A DNA stretch of 64,000 nucleotides from an uncultured Bacteroidota bacterium (GCA_938008665.1 CALLKA010000149.1:1-64000); one strand, 5' to 3'; positions 1-10,172 are shown, counted from the stretch's first letter. The notes: generated by a model from the sequence alone, not told the origin. Numbers and translations: made by a program.

Positions 1-85
1 AAAATATATTTTAATGCTATTTTAATATAATTTTAAGCTAATCAATTTTAAAAGTAAGTACTGAAAAGTTCTAAATTTAAAAGAA

Positions 86-2221
86 ATGCATAGAAAATTA
101 ACATTATTCTTGTGTTTAGTTTTATTGAACACTTCCCTTAATGCTAAGTTGGTCATTAACTATAGCCATGAGGGAAATGCTGATACGACTAAATTAAATT
201 TTGCTAAAACTGAATTTTCTAAATACCTCAAGGTTGCTATATTTAATAGTCGTATTCATCAAAGCATCTTTAATATTAAATTAATTAAAAAAGGGGCTAC
301 ACAAAATGGATCCTTTAGTTATACTATCAATTCCAATGGGCGTTTAGTAAATATGATTTGTGTGGGGGAGGATGAGGCTGCTATTGGCCATGCCATGTAT
401 ACGATTTTAGAAAGTGTAGGCTTTCAATTTGACATTACGGGGGTCGTGGTGCCCACTGTATTTAAAACAGCAATATTCAAAAGCGATTCCCAATCTATCA
501 TTCCTTTTACACGCTGGAGAGGCATCAGACAGCATGTTAACTTTCCCATGGACATTTCCTCTTATCCGCTAGCGGAAGCAAAGGAGTATCTAAATAATTT
601 AGTTCGAATGCGTTTTAATAAAATTGCAATTCATAGTTATCCTAATTTATGGCATGAAGTAAATTTTGAGGATAGTGTTGACTATGCTGGCAATTTTTTT
701 TATGGACGACAACATGATATCCCGAATATGCAAATTTTCACTAATCACATTCGATTTAATGATAAAATATTTAGTATCCCAGAAATTGAAAAAAATTATT
801 CTAACACCCCTGTAAAAAGTAAAATGGCAGTTGCTTGGATGCGCTCCTTAATTGAATATGCGCAGTCTATTGGCCTCCGTGTTCAAGTATCTATTGAGCC
901 AAGGTCAAAAGGGGATATTCCCCTAATTACACGCACTGTAAAGTCGGTCATTAATAACTACCCAAGTATAGATGAACTCGAATTAATCACTGAAGAAATG
1001 GGTGGTTGGGGTAATGCAACTACTAGAGAACAAGTAAATAAAATTGCGGTTGCACAATTTGGCGAAAGTATACTTCAAGATACAATGGTGACAAACGTCA
1101 TTAAAAATAGTCAACCCGATTTAGATGTGTTATTTTTTCAATTAGGACGAAACATAACAGCACTAAAATTACTTGAAAGAGATCATGAAATCAGTTCACG
1201 TTCAATTAAATTGAATTTAGGAATTTATTGTGTCATCAATGATTATACGAAAGTTGCATTTTATATCGCTAAAAAATATTTACCTAACAATACGATTGCT
1301 ATTATGCCTGGTCATGGCAGTAAAAGAGTTGCGAACTATTTGCCTAATTTAATACCAATTAAATCGCAAATTGCACCTACTACAATTTATTCGTGGATTG
1401 AATTTGATGGACTTATGTTTACGCAGCAAAATGCTAATGAAGGCATATATGATTTAATGAAGTATCTAAAAGTATCAAATGGGGCGCAACAGCAAAATAC
1501 AATTTTATTTAATCATTGGAGAACTGCCGAAAACAGAACCTCAGCTAGATATGCAGCTTTAAATACTTTATATGGTCCTATTCCGCAATTAGATTTTTAT
1601 AAGCAGTATGCAGAAAAGCTCCAAATTAATAATGTCGTAGCTTATGCGCAAGCGATGCAGTTGTTAGAGAAAATTGATTGGCTAGCTACCAACGACTTAC
1701 CCAATATCGGCTTTTGTTGGGTAGGTGCATGGCGCGAAGGCGGTCCCTATACTTGGATAAACAGTAAGACCTTAAAGAATGTACAAGGGTTATATAGTGA
1801 GGTTAATTATAATTTAAAAAAGGCAATGTATAATGTTGGCAGTACATCGGGTAGCAATTACTTAACTTTTTTATTAAATAGATCAGAAGCTTCAAAATTA
1901 TATTTAGATGCTTTTGAGAAAGGAATACAGGTTCAAAATATAAAACAAGATAGTGCAGGAAAATTCTCTACAGCGCAACAACTTAGCGCTAGCGTAATTT
2001 GCAATGATGCACTTACTATTTTTAATAAATATTTACAGAAACATGTGGAACTGATGCCTGATCGTGGTTGCGAAGGCACACTCATCAATTTTTGGCATGC
2101 TCCTATTTATGGATTAAAAGTGATAAGATATAAATACGCTGGTATTCCAATTGATGCTGATCCAGTAATTGATAATAGAAAAGACGCACCGCCGTTACCT
2201 ATTTATTTTAAAAAAAATTAG
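86..2221 (+). CDS. secreted glycoside hydrolase-like protein, family not assigned
   Basis: 711 aa with an N-terminal signal peptide (about residues 1-20, ending near LNA), so secreted or periplasmic. Residues about 20-125 look like the small alpha/beta domain that precedes the catalytic barrel in GH20, GH67 and DUF4838-type proteins: an AIGHAMYTILESVGF-like helix and strand corresponds to the GALYGVYDFLE-type segment of those domains. From about residue 140 (the RWRGIRQH segment) a TIM-barrel-like region follows, with acidic residues in the ELELITEEMGGWG stretch that could be catalytic. I do not recognise an established CAZy family. The gene faces the minus-strand DUF5703/beta-helix pair tail to tail with only 8 nt between stops. 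A role in glycan breakdown is inferred from the fold resemblance and neighbours. The ATG at 86 begins directly with a signal peptide. Confidence 0.6.
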   Translation: MHRKLTLFLCLVLLNTSLNAKLVINYSHEGNADTTKLNFAKTEFSKYLKVAIFNSRIHQSIFNIKLIKKGATQNGSFSYTINSNGRLVNMICVGEDEAAIGHAMYTILESVGFQFDITGVVVPTVFKTAIFKSDSQSIIPFTRWRGIRQHVNFPMDISSYPLAEAKEYLNNLVRMRFNKIAIHSYPNLWHEVNFEDSVDYAGNFFYGRQHDIPNMQIFTNHIRFNDKIFSIPEIEKNYSNTPVKSKMAVAWMRSLIEYAQSIGLRVQVSIEPRSKGDIPLITRTVKSVINNYPSIDELELITEEMGGWGNATTREQVNKIAVAQFGESILQDTMVTNVIKNSQPDLDVLFFQLGRNITALKLLERDHEISSRSIKLNLGIYCVINDYTKVAFYIAKKYLPNNTIAIMPGHGSKRVANYLPNLIPIKSQIAPTTIYSWIEFDGLMFTQQNANEGIYDLMKYLKVSNGAQQQNTILFNHWRTAENRTSARYAALNTLYGPIPQLDFYKQYAEKLQINNVVAYAQAMQLLEKIDWLATNDLPNIGFCWVGAWREGGPYTWINSKTLKNVQGLYSEVNYNLKKAMYNVGSTSGSNYLTFLLNRSEASKLYLDAFEKGIQVQNIKQDSAGKFSTAQQLSASVICNDALTIFNKYLQKHVELMPDRGCEGTLINFWHAPIYGLKVIRYKYAGIPIDADPVIDNRKDAPPLPIYFKKN

Positions 2222-2229
2222 TATAATTA

Positions 2230-4494
2230 TTACTTAGCCTCCATGATTTTCATGGGAATATTTTTATTGTACTTTTCAAGTACTAATCCTTTTTGTGGGC
2301 TATAATTACCGCTAATTTGTTCGCGTCCTGTTATATTCACCTTAAATTGAACATCCCAATCTTTTGGCCAAGCTGGAAGCATATAAGTATGTCCCTTTTC
2401 ACTTTGTACCAGCATGGCTTGTAAAGCGCGCATAGTTATATTTCCATGGTCTTGATCAGGCACCCAGTCATAATTGGGTCCCCAAAATGCAGGAAAGCGA
2501 CTACCATTGTGTTTATTGCTAAAGTTAGTACTCACCATTTTTTTTGCTTCCTCCGTTAATCCTAATAAAGCTGCATTCACTGCATCTTGTTGCCAACCAT
2601 TAAATGCAAGGTCGTATCGCTTATTAAAAGTATTGATGGCCAATTCCAAATTAGGTTTCTCAATGCCATAAATTCGGTAAGGGAAAACTGAGTATAATTG
2701 AGGATCCTCAATATTCATTCTTATACCTAAGTTCAATCCTGATGATAATACCCAAGTTCCATCATTTGCTTTTTCTTTTGGTAAAACAGGTAGCATTCCT
2801 AGTAACTGAGTACTATTTTGTTGAAATAATGGGTCTTTAATTACAGCTTTGTATTCCTCTATTTTTAATAGGACCGCATTTAAGCCATCAATTTCAGGAG
2901 CGGGGTTAACCATACCTTCAAAATAGGTTTCTAACGATTGTGCTGGTTGAATAGATAACTTTCCTGAGGGATCCTTTTTATAATGCTGCGAATAAAAAGT
3001 AACTATTTCTTTAATAAATGGAACAAACTTATTTTCAAATAAAACTTTGTCATTAGTGAATTCATAATAATCAAACATCATCTTGCAAAGTTCTATCCCG
3101 CTTTGCCAATAATACCTAATGTATTTATTTTCTGAAACACCATCTTCATATTTGGATCGATCCCAACCATAATTATCGTTTAAATAACTGCCCCAGGGTG
3201 TCAATGTTTCCGGGAAGTAGGCACCTTCGTGTTTAAAATATTTTTGTGTACGATATTTTGCCAACGGAATTGCATTGATATACATATCAAAAAAGGGCTT
3301 CATTAATGCAAAGTCGCCGCTATAATACATAGTACTATAGGGTATCCTTGTATTTTGGAACCAAAAATTAGCACCCCATAATCTAAAATCAGCATCTAAT
3401 CCAACCTCTTTTTTGTCAACCAAAGTTTCATCAGGCGCGACTGTAAATATGGAGCCATTGAATTTTATGGGCATTCCTCCACGGCCTGAACATGCATTCA
3501 AATATCTTTGTAATAGATACCCTTGTGTAATTTTGAATGTAGTACTAGGTTCTTGTTTTGAATTAACTATAATATAATGGTTGTTCCAAAATTGATGCCA
3601 CCAGTTTAAATGATTTTGGTATTTTTCAATCGCATTTAAATTTTGTATTTGCTTATGTAAGGTAATAATTTCTTTTTTCCATTCATTTATATCAGGTGTA
3701 TGTTTTTTTAGAATAGTAATTTGGAAGTTAAACTTGGTAGCAGAAACTTTATTTTCAATTACATATCCATTCTTTTTTGTAAAATTTTCACCACTCACAA
3801 TTGCACCAAAATTTTGATTTAATAAGGGGTCTTTACCAATTGTATTAAAACTTGTTATATTTTGATTATCCAAGGTGAGTTGCCAAACAGAACTTTTATT
3901 TTGATGCACCCACATTAATGCATTTGGCTGCATCAATACTGTATCCTTTTCTTTCATAAAGGGGGTTTCCCTGAATGCAACTCCATAGCCACTATGTCGT
4001 TCATGCCCAATTAATTCACTGGATTCCTTTCGCCACATAGCATTGGTCACTTCTACTTGTACAGGAATTGTACTATTTCCTTGCACTTGAATTACAGGAT
4101 GATTCGCATCTATATAACATAAAATATTTACGCTTTGATTTCCTTTGTTTGCTTTTATATGTATAACGCCATCATGTACAATTAGTGTTTGTGAAAATTG
4201 TTTTACATCTAAAATATTGGGTGTGATTTTAACATCCACTTGTCCAATTTTTAATAATCTACCAATTTCACTGTACGCATCTGTTTTAGAGATTAGAAAA
4301 TGAATGGTGCCCAATGTATCTACCCAAACATTGCTACCGATATCTCCATTGCCGATGGGCATGGATCCAAGTTGATTTTTGCTTTGCGACGCATACACTA
4401 CATTGTATGGTGTTAAGGATGGTTGTGCATTACTTATGATGGTTGCAAAAACAAGAAGCGACGTTATAAATAATTTGTTAAACCAGTATTTCAT
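2230..4494 (-). CDS. secreted DUF5703-type (alpha/alpha)6-barrel protein, GH95-like
   Basis: 754 aa with a signal peptide (about 1-23, ending SNAQ). The N-terminal segment around residues 40-110, with SMPIGNGDIGSNVW and a later SKTDAYSEIGRLLKIG stretch, is the hallmark of DUF5703 and the related GH95-type N-terminal beta-sandwich. The middle and C-terminal parts are rich in W, Y and helical segments, as in an (alpha/alpha)6 catalytic barrel. Members are found in Bacteroidota polysaccharide loci; GH95 contains alpha-L-fucosidases and galactosidases, but a fucosidase activity here is only inference. Its ATG overlaps the stop of the upstream beta-helix gene by one base (TAATG), so the two are translationally coupled and probably act on the same substrate. 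Confidence 0.75.
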   Translation of the reverse strand: MKYWFNKLFITSLLVFATIISNAQPSLTPYNVVYASQSKNQLGSMPIGNGDIGSNVWVDTLGTIHFLISKTDAYSEIGRLLKIGQVDVKITPNILDVKQFSQTLIVHDGVIHIKANKGNQSVNILCYIDANHPVIQVQGNSTIPVQVEVTNAMWRKESSELIGHERHSGYGVAFRETPFMKEKDTVLMQPNALMWVHQNKSSVWQLTLDNQNITSFNTIGKDPLLNQNFGAIVSGENFTKKNGYVIENKVSATKFNFQITILKKHTPDINEWKKEIITLHKQIQNLNAIEKYQNHLNWWHQFWNNHYIIVNSKQEPSTTFKITQGYLLQRYLNACSGRGGMPIKFNGSIFTVAPDETLVDKKEVGLDADFRLWGANFWFQNTRIPYSTMYYSGDFALMKPFFDMYINAIPLAKYRTQKYFKHEGAYFPETLTPWGSYLNDNYGWDRSKYEDGVSENKYIRYYWQSGIELCKMMFDYYEFTNDKVLFENKFVPFIKEIVTFYSQHYKKDPSGKLSIQPAQSLETYFEGMVNPAPEIDGLNAVLLKIEEYKAVIKDPLFQQNSTQLLGMLPVLPKEKANDGTWVLSSGLNLGIRMNIEDPQLYSVFPYRIYGIEKPNLELAINTFNKRYDLAFNGWQQDAVNAALLGLTEEAKKMVSTNFSNKHNGSRFPAFWGPNYDWVPDQDHGNITMRALQAMLVQSEKGHTYMLPAWPKDWDVQFKVNITGREQISGNYSPQKGLVLEKYNKNIPMKIMEAK

Positions 4495-6710
4495 TATTTT
4501 CTGTATGTGTCTTTATATAATCCCATTTTATCAAATGGAATAGGCTGGAAGCCTGGTATTTTTTCAAATACAACTGAATTGCTTTTCAACATAAAATTCC
4601 CATTCTTCATATCCACGAATCCAGGATCTTCATTAGTTTGAAAGTTGTTTTTTTCAGTAGCAGTTGCAAATTCGCCGCCCATTAATTTAACTGGTTGTGC
4701 TGGTCCGCCAATGATTACATTTCCTGAAAATTCATTTCCTCTAGAACGCATACCTTGCCATTCTTTACCTTCAACAATCGGATCAAGATATGGCAATAGG
4801 GATGGGTATCTTGTTGAATAAGGCGGTTGATCAAATTTTACAGACTCGGTTAATCTTTTCCTAAGGATGCCATTTTTTCCATAAAATTCAGCCGCTTGTG
4901 GTTTAGCCCAAGTATAAAATGCAGCAGAAACTACAAAACTATTCGAAAGCGGTTCAATGATTATATTGTTTTTCATTTTTAAATCCCAACCTCCATTACT
5001 AAACAATACTCCATGATTTACTTTTAAATCATAAAATACATTCCCATAAACAGTCACATCAGTGGATGCATCATCACAGTAAATACCCATATTCATCCTC
5101 TTTGGGTTACCAGTGTGATGAAAATAATTATATCGAACAATATTACCACGACTACTTGGGTCTCTTCCAATATACCAAGGGGAGGTATCATCAGAATTAG
5201 TGGTCACATCATGCACATTATTGTATTCAAAAATATGTTCATTTCCATACACAAATATGCCTTGAAATTCTGCATTGTATACCTCGTTATGTGAAACTAT
5301 ATTTCCACAACCATTCACATTAATGCCTGCCCATAAAAATTTATTTCTCAAATTGTAATCATGTACTTTACAATTATCTACCACATTGTTGCCATTGATT
5401 AAATTAACTTTACTTCCACCACTTAAAAATATACCGCCACTCCCTGTATTGTATACATCGCAACTTTGAATGCGATGATTGTTCCCTGCCAATCGATCCC
5501 ATCCCGTGTTAGCGTAAATATGATTTTGAAAATCGCCAATCATTCTTGATACTGCTACTCCCTTGTAGTCATCAACAGACATATCCTCTTTTAATCTTAA
5601 AGCACCTTGCCCCATTACAATTCCTGTATTGCCAATATTTCGTACCGTACATCCAATAATAGTATTATGATTCCCGCGTTCCATATACATTCCAATACCT
5701 CTAGTGGCTTCAAAAGTGATTCCACTAATAATTACGTTACTAACACCTTCCATTGCAATAATGGGTTCTTCAAGCATGGAAACCATGATGGATGCATTAG
5801 TCATATTCGTTGGAGGCCAGAAATATAAAATACCTGACTTTCTATCCAAATACCATTCTCCTGGCATATCCAATTCCTCAAGTATATTAATAGCTGCATA
5901 CTGCTGAAAATCTTTACCGCTTCCTATACCATATAAATGGGGCATGGCTAACTGAACTGTTTTTTGCACAGTATCAATGGTCTTTACATTTATATAATCA
6001 TCTGCATAGCCATAATTGAAAGTACCACTCAACCATATATCTTCTTGTCCTTGCCATTTGGCGTGTCGTGCATCTGTATATTCAAATTTTCCGCCTCTAT
6101 TAGATTTGTCCAAACTTCTTGGAACCGATCCCTTATCGATTACTTTTCCTATTTTGATATATCCTTCATTGGGATATCTAGCAAGGGTCATTGGATTTCC
6201 ATTAAAAAATAATTGTAATGGTGCTGGTGTAACTGCAATAGTATGTCCAAATTGCTTATGAGATCCAAAATCAGTTATTCCGATACTTGGCAGATGTACC
6301 TGTACGATATTTTTAATTGCATTTTGATTTAATCGTTTAGCAATTGCAGCATCTTTTACTTGGGTAAATGAATTTGGTTGTATGTTTTTACCGCCGGTAA
6401 TGCTTACTGTTCCTGGTTTTTCTGCTTTCCAAACAATTTCTTTTCCAATTTGACCACTGTCTTGTTCGTTTAATACAAAAGTGCTTGTTAAATTATATTG
6501 ACCAGGCGCAATATGAACGGTTATTCCTTTTGAATTCTTTGCCTTGTTATTTTGAACTAATTTTTGTGCCGCCGTTAAGCTTGCTACGGGGCTTTCGATA
6601 CTTCCATTATTTTTATCATTCCCTTTCGTGGATACATAAAAATTTTGTCCAAAAATCGCAGATGAAAAAAATGTCGCGATGATCAAGTAGTTCAATTTAA
6701 TAAATTGCAT
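4494..6710 (-). CDS. secreted right-handed beta-helix protein, GH141-like
   Basis: 738 aa with a signal peptide (about 1-21, ending IFGQ). The mature N-terminus reads FYVSTKGNDKNNGS, the typical start of secreted parallel beta-helix proteins. Residues about 300-620 contain repeated short turns with N-rich ladders (NTIIGCTVRNIGNTGI, NIVSHNEVYNAEFQGI, NIVRYNYFHHTGN), that is, PbH1/beta-helix coils. The layout (N-terminal beta domain, then long helix with a C-terminal extension) resembles GH141, whose characterised member is an alpha-L-fucosidase, but beta-helix proteins are also lyases and epimerases, so activity is unassigned. First gene of a two-gene minus-strand unit with the DUF5703 protein. 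A TATATTTG -7 box lies 61 nt upstream. Confidence 0.75.
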   Translation of the reverse strand: MQFIKLNYLIIATFFSSAIFGQNFYVSTKGNDKNNGSIESPVASLTAAQKLVQNNKAKNSKGITVHIAPGQYNLTSTFVLNEQDSGQIGKEIVWKAEKPGTVSITGGKNIQPNSFTQVKDAAIAKRLNQNAIKNIVQVHLPSIGITDFGSHKQFGHTIAVTPAPLQLFFNGNPMTLARYPNEGYIKIGKVIDKGSVPRSLDKSNRGGKFEYTDARHAKWQGQEDIWLSGTFNYGYADDYINVKTIDTVQKTVQLAMPHLYGIGSGKDFQQYAAINILEELDMPGEWYLDRKSGILYFWPPTNMTNASIMVSMLEEPIIAMEGVSNVIISGITFEATRGIGMYMERGNHNTIIGCTVRNIGNTGIVMGQGALRLKEDMSVDDYKGVAVSRMIGDFQNHIYANTGWDRLAGNNHRIQSCDVYNTGSGGIFLSGGSKVNLINGNNVVDNCKVHDYNLRNKFLWAGINVNGCGNIVSHNEVYNAEFQGIFVYGNEHIFEYNNVHDVTTNSDDTSPWYIGRDPSSRGNIVRYNYFHHTGNPKRMNMGIYCDDASTDVTVYGNVFYDLKVNHGVLFSNGGWDLKMKNNIIIEPLSNSFVVSAAFYTWAKPQAAEFYGKNGILRKRLTESVKFDQPPYSTRYPSLLPYLDPIVEGKEWQGMRSRGNEFSGNVIIGGPAQPVKLMGGEFATATEKNNFQTNEDPGFVDMKNGNFMLKSNSVVFEKIPGFQPIPFDKMGLYKDTYRK

Positions 6711-6770
6711 AAAGTATTTTTAAAAATTTATAAAAGTTAAGATTTACGTGGAATTCAATTTTTGCCAATC

Positions 6771-6778
6771 CAAATATA
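6771..6778 (-). promoter_or_regulatory. -7 box (TATATTTG) for the beta-helix/DUF5703 operon
   Basis: On the minus strand this reads TATATTTG, a full match to the Bacteroidota -7 consensus TAnnTTTG, 61 nt before the ATG at 6710. A clear -33 TTTG is not seen; a TTTA lies at about the right distance. Confidence 0.45.
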
Positions 6779-6820
6779 ACGGGCTTTTTGCTATCTAAAT
6801 GATGCTTTATTCAATATGCT

Positions 6821-6844
6821 AAAAAAGTACATAATTTCGCTTTT
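6821..6844 (+). promoter_or_regulatory. shared A6G/CT-tract element, copy A
   Basis: AAAAAAG, a 12-nt spacer (TACATAATTTCG), then CTTTT. One of four similar elements in the first 20 kb. It lies 161 nt upstream of the ATG of the PSCyt1/DUF1553 gene. Probable operator; the binding protein is not known. Confidence 0.5.
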
Positions 6845-6864
6845 GACTTCAAATGTATATCGGT

Positions 6865-6963
6865 GGTTCTCAATAACTTTAAGCCACTTTTGGGCTATTC
6901 AAAAAAGCTAATGATATCCTTTTTTGGCTAGCATTATAATTGAGCGGTTTTCAGTAACTTTAA
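6865..6963 (+). repeat. 18-bp direct repeat, two copies 81 bp apart
   Basis: GGTTCTCAATAACTTTAA (6865-6882) and GGTTTTCAGTAACTTTAA (6946-6963) match at 16 of 18 positions. Both carry TAACTTTA, close to the TAnnTTTG -7 box, so they could be tandem promoters or a second operator pair for the downstream operon. The second copy ends 18 nt before the ATG at 6982. Confidence 0.45.
6901..6925 (-). promoter_or_regulatory. shared A6G/CT-tract element, copy B (minus orientation)
   Basis: Read on the minus strand: AAAAAAG, an 11-nt spacer (GATATCATTAG), then CTTTTTT. Its flank GCC before the A-tract matches copy D. It faces the beta-helix operon whose ATG is 215 nt away. Confidence 0.5.
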
Positions 6964-6981
6964 TTGACGTATTTGCGCGCT

Positions 6982-9900
6982 ATGAAAAAATTAATTGCCA
7001 TTCTTTTTACTTTACTATTTGTTTTTATTTTCTCCGCTTGCGAAAAAATTGATATCCCCGCTGAAGTACAAAATCAAATAGCACAATTACCGGAAGAAAT
7101 CGATTATAATTTTGCAGTAAAACAAATTTTATCAGATAAGTGTTTTGCTTGTCATGGGCCCGACGCCAAAAAACAAAAGGCCAATTTAAGATTAGACATT
7201 AGTGAAATTGCATATGCCCATAAGGGGGAAAATGGCTATAAGGCAATTAAGCCAGGTAGTATTGCTAAAAGTGATCTAGTTCGTCGTATACTCAGTGATG
7301 ATCCTCATGTTCGAATGCCCACACCTGAATCCAATTTAACACTGACCGCCTATGAAAAAGCGGTATTAATTAAATGGGTGGAGCAGGGCGCAAAGTACAA
7401 ACCACACTGGGCTTATGTAGCTCCTGAAAAAGCAGCTATTCCTGACATTTTAAATGCCAATTGGAAAATTAATAATACAGTTGATCCTTTTATTTATCAA
7501 AAGTTAGAAGAACAAGGTTTAAAACCTGCGCCACAAGCGGATAAGCTAACTTTAATTCGTCGACTTAGTTTTGATATTCGTGGCATTAGTCCTTCGGTTA
7601 AAGAAATCAATGATTTTGTTTCAGATAAAAGTCCAAATGCGTATGAAAATTTAGTAGATCGTTTTTTAGCAAGTGAACATTATGGGGAAAGGATGTCGGA
7701 GTACTGGCTTGATGTTTCAAGGTTTGCAGATAGTTATGGCTACCTTGATGATAAACATTATGATCAAAGCCCTTGGCGTACATGGGTCATTAATGCGTAC
7801 AATAAAAATTTACCTTTTGATAAATTTATCACTTGGCAATTAGCCGGTGATTTACTGCCAAACGCAACACAGGAGCAGGTTTTGGCTACTGGTTTTAATC
7901 GTAATCACAAACAAAATTCAGAAGCGGGTATCATTGAAGAAGAATTTAGAGTTGAATATGTAACTGATCGCACCAACACCTTGGGAGCATCTGTAATGGC
8001 AACAACACTAGGTTGTGCTAAGTGCCATGATCATAAATATGATCCAGTAAGTCAAAAAGATTATTATTCCTTATTCGCATTTTTTAATAGCACTTTTGAA
8101 AAAGGCGGACCTAATTATGGAAATGATGATATGGTGGCAGGACCTACTTTGTTACTAACAAAAAAAGAAGAAGAACTAAAAATTCAAAACTTTAAAAAGT
8201 ATATCAGTCAATTAGAGTCCGATTATAAATTAAATCAGGATAAAGCGATTACAGCTGCTATACAACAAGGAGATAAAAATATTGAAACATCCCTCCAAAA
8301 AATGGTGTTGGCTAAATTAAGTTTTGATAAAACAAATCAAAAGGATCCCAAGCGTACATTCTTTATTAACGAAGCTGACCCATCTATAAATGCCAATTTT
8401 AGAAATGCAGAATTTGGGCAAGGTATCAGTGGTAAATCATTAAAATATAATGACGAGACCATGGTTGCCTTCCCACCTGAAAAAATTGGAGATTTTGAGA
8501 GGTACCAGCCATTTTCATTTAGCCTTTGGTTAAAAGTTCCTGAAAATTATCCCTTAGCAACGGTTTTTCACAAGTCGGATTATCATAGATATGGTTATCA
8601 AGGCTATGATTTGGTATTAAAAAATAACCAATTAAATTTTAGGGTAATTCATAATTTTCCGCATGATGCAATTAGTGTTTTGTCGCCACTTCGTTTAAAA
8701 ACAAATCAGTGGTATCATATCGCCATTAGCTATAATGGTAATAGTAAGGCAAATGGTGTTGAAATGTTTGTGAATGGTGAAAAACAAACGAATCAAGTGG
8801 AATATGATCATTTGGTAAAACACATAAAATCATTCTACAGTATACATAAAGGACCAAATTTACCCGGTTTTGTTTTTGGACTTCGGACATTAGATCGATC
8901 AATGCCTAAGGGCGAAGTAGACGAATTTTATTTATTCAGTAATACATTGAATCAGCCCCAGGCAAAATTTTTATTTCAACAAAAGCAATTCCCTTTAAAA
9001 GGAGAAAAAGAAGATTTCGCAAAGCTGAATCCTTTATTATATGATGCACGAAAGCAATTGGCGGACTTATATGATTCAGTTCAAGAAGTAATGGTGATGG
9101 GTGATTTGCCTAAGCCACGTCCTACTTATGTTTTAAATAGGGGATTGTACACAGATCCAACCACACAAGTATTTCCCAATACACCTAATGCAATTTTATC
9201 TTTTCCCGATCATTTGCCCAAAAATAGGTACGGATTGGCGCAGTGGTTATTCATGCCCAATCATCCTTTAACCAGTAGAGTCGCAGTGAATAGAATATGG
9301 CAAATGATTTTTGGCAATGGGTTTGTAAAAACATCGGATGATTTTGGTAACCAAGGTGCCATGCCTTCGCATCCTGCTTTATTGGATTATTTGTCTGTAT
9401 GGTACCGTGAAAATGGTTGGAATACCAAAGCACTTCAAAAGCTAATATTTATGAGTGCTGTTTACCAACAATCCTCTTTGAACGACGCTATTATAGTTAA
9501 AAAAGATCCCCAAAATATTTATTTAAGTCGCAGTCCGCGTTATAGGTATCCTGCTGAAATGATTCGTGATAATGCCTTAGCTGTGAGTAATTTATTAGTT
9601 CAAAAAATTGGCGGCCCTAGTGTTTATCCTTATCAACCTGCTGATTTATGGGAACAGATTACCGATAAAACATGGAGGTATAAATACTTACAAACAGAAG
9701 GGGAGGGACTATATAGAAAAAGTATTTATACGATTCGTAAGCGAACCACCGTAGTTCCATTTTTACAAATATTTGATGCCGCCGATCGTACAGTTTGTAC
9801 AGTGAAACGAACAGTTTCTAGTTCACCTATGCAGTCATTGGCAATGTTGAATAACCCACAAATGATGGAAGCTGCTACACATATTGCATTGAGGATGATG

Positions 9901-10167
9901 AATGAAGCAGGCGCAGTTTTAAAGGACCAATTAAATTTTGGATTTTTTATAATTACTGGAAGATATCCAAATGTAAAAGAAGTAACCTTATTAGATAAAA
10001 TGTATGCAACCGAAATGGCTCAATTTACATTGCATCCTGACAAAGCGAATAAATTAATTAATACAGGTTACTTGAAACCTAACACAAGTAATAAAATTGA
10101 ACTTGCAAGCTTTGCATCCATTGCAATGGCATTAATGAATACAGATGAATTTTTAACAAGAAAATAA
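6982..10167 (+). CDS. PSCyt1-DUF1549-LamG-DUF1553 cytochrome lipoprotein
   Basis: 1061 aa from the ATG at 6982; an upstream in-frame TTG at 6964 adds six residues before the charged MKK of the signal peptide and is unlikely to be the start. The lipobox FIFSAC near residue 20 makes it an outer-face lipoprotein. Domains in order: planctomycete-type cytochrome PSCyt1 with CFACH (C54, C57, H58); DUF1549/PSCyt2 with a second CxxCH (C345, C348, H349, followed by DHKYDP); a LamG/concanavalin-like insert at about 470-660; and C-terminal DUF1553/PSD1 with the HPLTSRVAVNRIWQ-type motif. Such proteins pair with DUF1501 partners, as here 5 nt downstream, and are abundant in polysaccharide-degrading Planctomycetes and Verrucomicrobia. 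Exact reaction unknown; heme-dependent oxidation is inferred. Confidence 0.88.
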   Translation: MKKLIAILFTLLFVFIFSACEKIDIPAEVQNQIAQLPEEIDYNFAVKQILSDKCFACHGPDAKKQKANLRLDISEIAYAHKGENGYKAIKPGSIAKSDLVRRILSDDPHVRMPTPESNLTLTAYEKAVLIKWVEQGAKYKPHWAYVAPEKAAIPDILNANWKINNTVDPFIYQKLEEQGLKPAPQADKLTLIRRLSFDIRGISPSVKEINDFVSDKSPNAYENLVDRFLASEHYGERMSEYWLDVSRFADSYGYLDDKHYDQSPWRTWVINAYNKNLPFDKFITWQLAGDLLPNATQEQVLATGFNRNHKQNSEAGIIEEEFRVEYVTDRTNTLGASVMATTLGCAKCHDHKYDPVSQKDYYSLFAFFNSTFEKGGPNYGNDDMVAGPTLLLTKKEEELKIQNFKKYISQLESDYKLNQDKAITAAIQQGDKNIETSLQKMVLAKLSFDKTNQKDPKRTFFINEADPSINANFRNAEFGQGISGKSLKYNDETMVAFPPEKIGDFERYQPFSFSLWLKVPENYPLATVFHKSDYHRYGYQGYDLVLKNNQLNFRVIHNFPHDAISVLSPLRLKTNQWYHIAISYNGNSKANGVEMFVNGEKQTNQVEYDHLVKHIKSFYSIHKGPNLPGFVFGLRTLDRSMPKGEVDEFYLFSNTLNQPQAKFLFQQKQFPLKGEKEDFAKLNPLLYDARKQLADLYDSVQEVMVMGDLPKPRPTYVLNRGLYTDPTTQVFPNTPNAILSFPDHLPKNRYGLAQWLFMPNHPLTSRVAVNRIWQMIFGNGFVKTSDDFGNQGAMPSHPALLDYLSVWYRENGWNTKALQKLIFMSAVYQQSSLNDAIIVKKDPQNIYLSRSPRYRYPAEMIRDNALAVSNLLVQKIGGPSVYPYQPADLWEQITDKTWRYKYLQTEGEGLYRKSIYTIRKRTTVVPFLQIFDAADRTVCTVKRTVSSSPMQSLAMLNNPQMMEAATHIALRMMNEAGAVLKDQLNFGFFIITGRYPNVKEVTLLDKMYATEMAQFTLHPDKANKLINTGYLKPNTSNKIELASFASIAMALMNTDEFLTRK

Positions 10168-10172
10168 TTGGC

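Larger units (their letters stand above)
6711..6981. promoter_or_regulatory. divergent intergenic regulatory region
   Basis: 271 AT-rich bases between the minus-strand beta-helix operon and the plus-strand PSCyt1 operon. It holds two oppositely oriented copies of the A6G-N11/12-C-T-tract element (6821-6844 on +, 6901-6925 on -), a minus-strand -7 box at 6771-6778, and an 18-bp direct repeat (6865-6882 and 6946-6963, 16 of 18 identical). No ORF of note. The arrangement suggests both operons answer to the same regulator. Confidence 0.6.
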
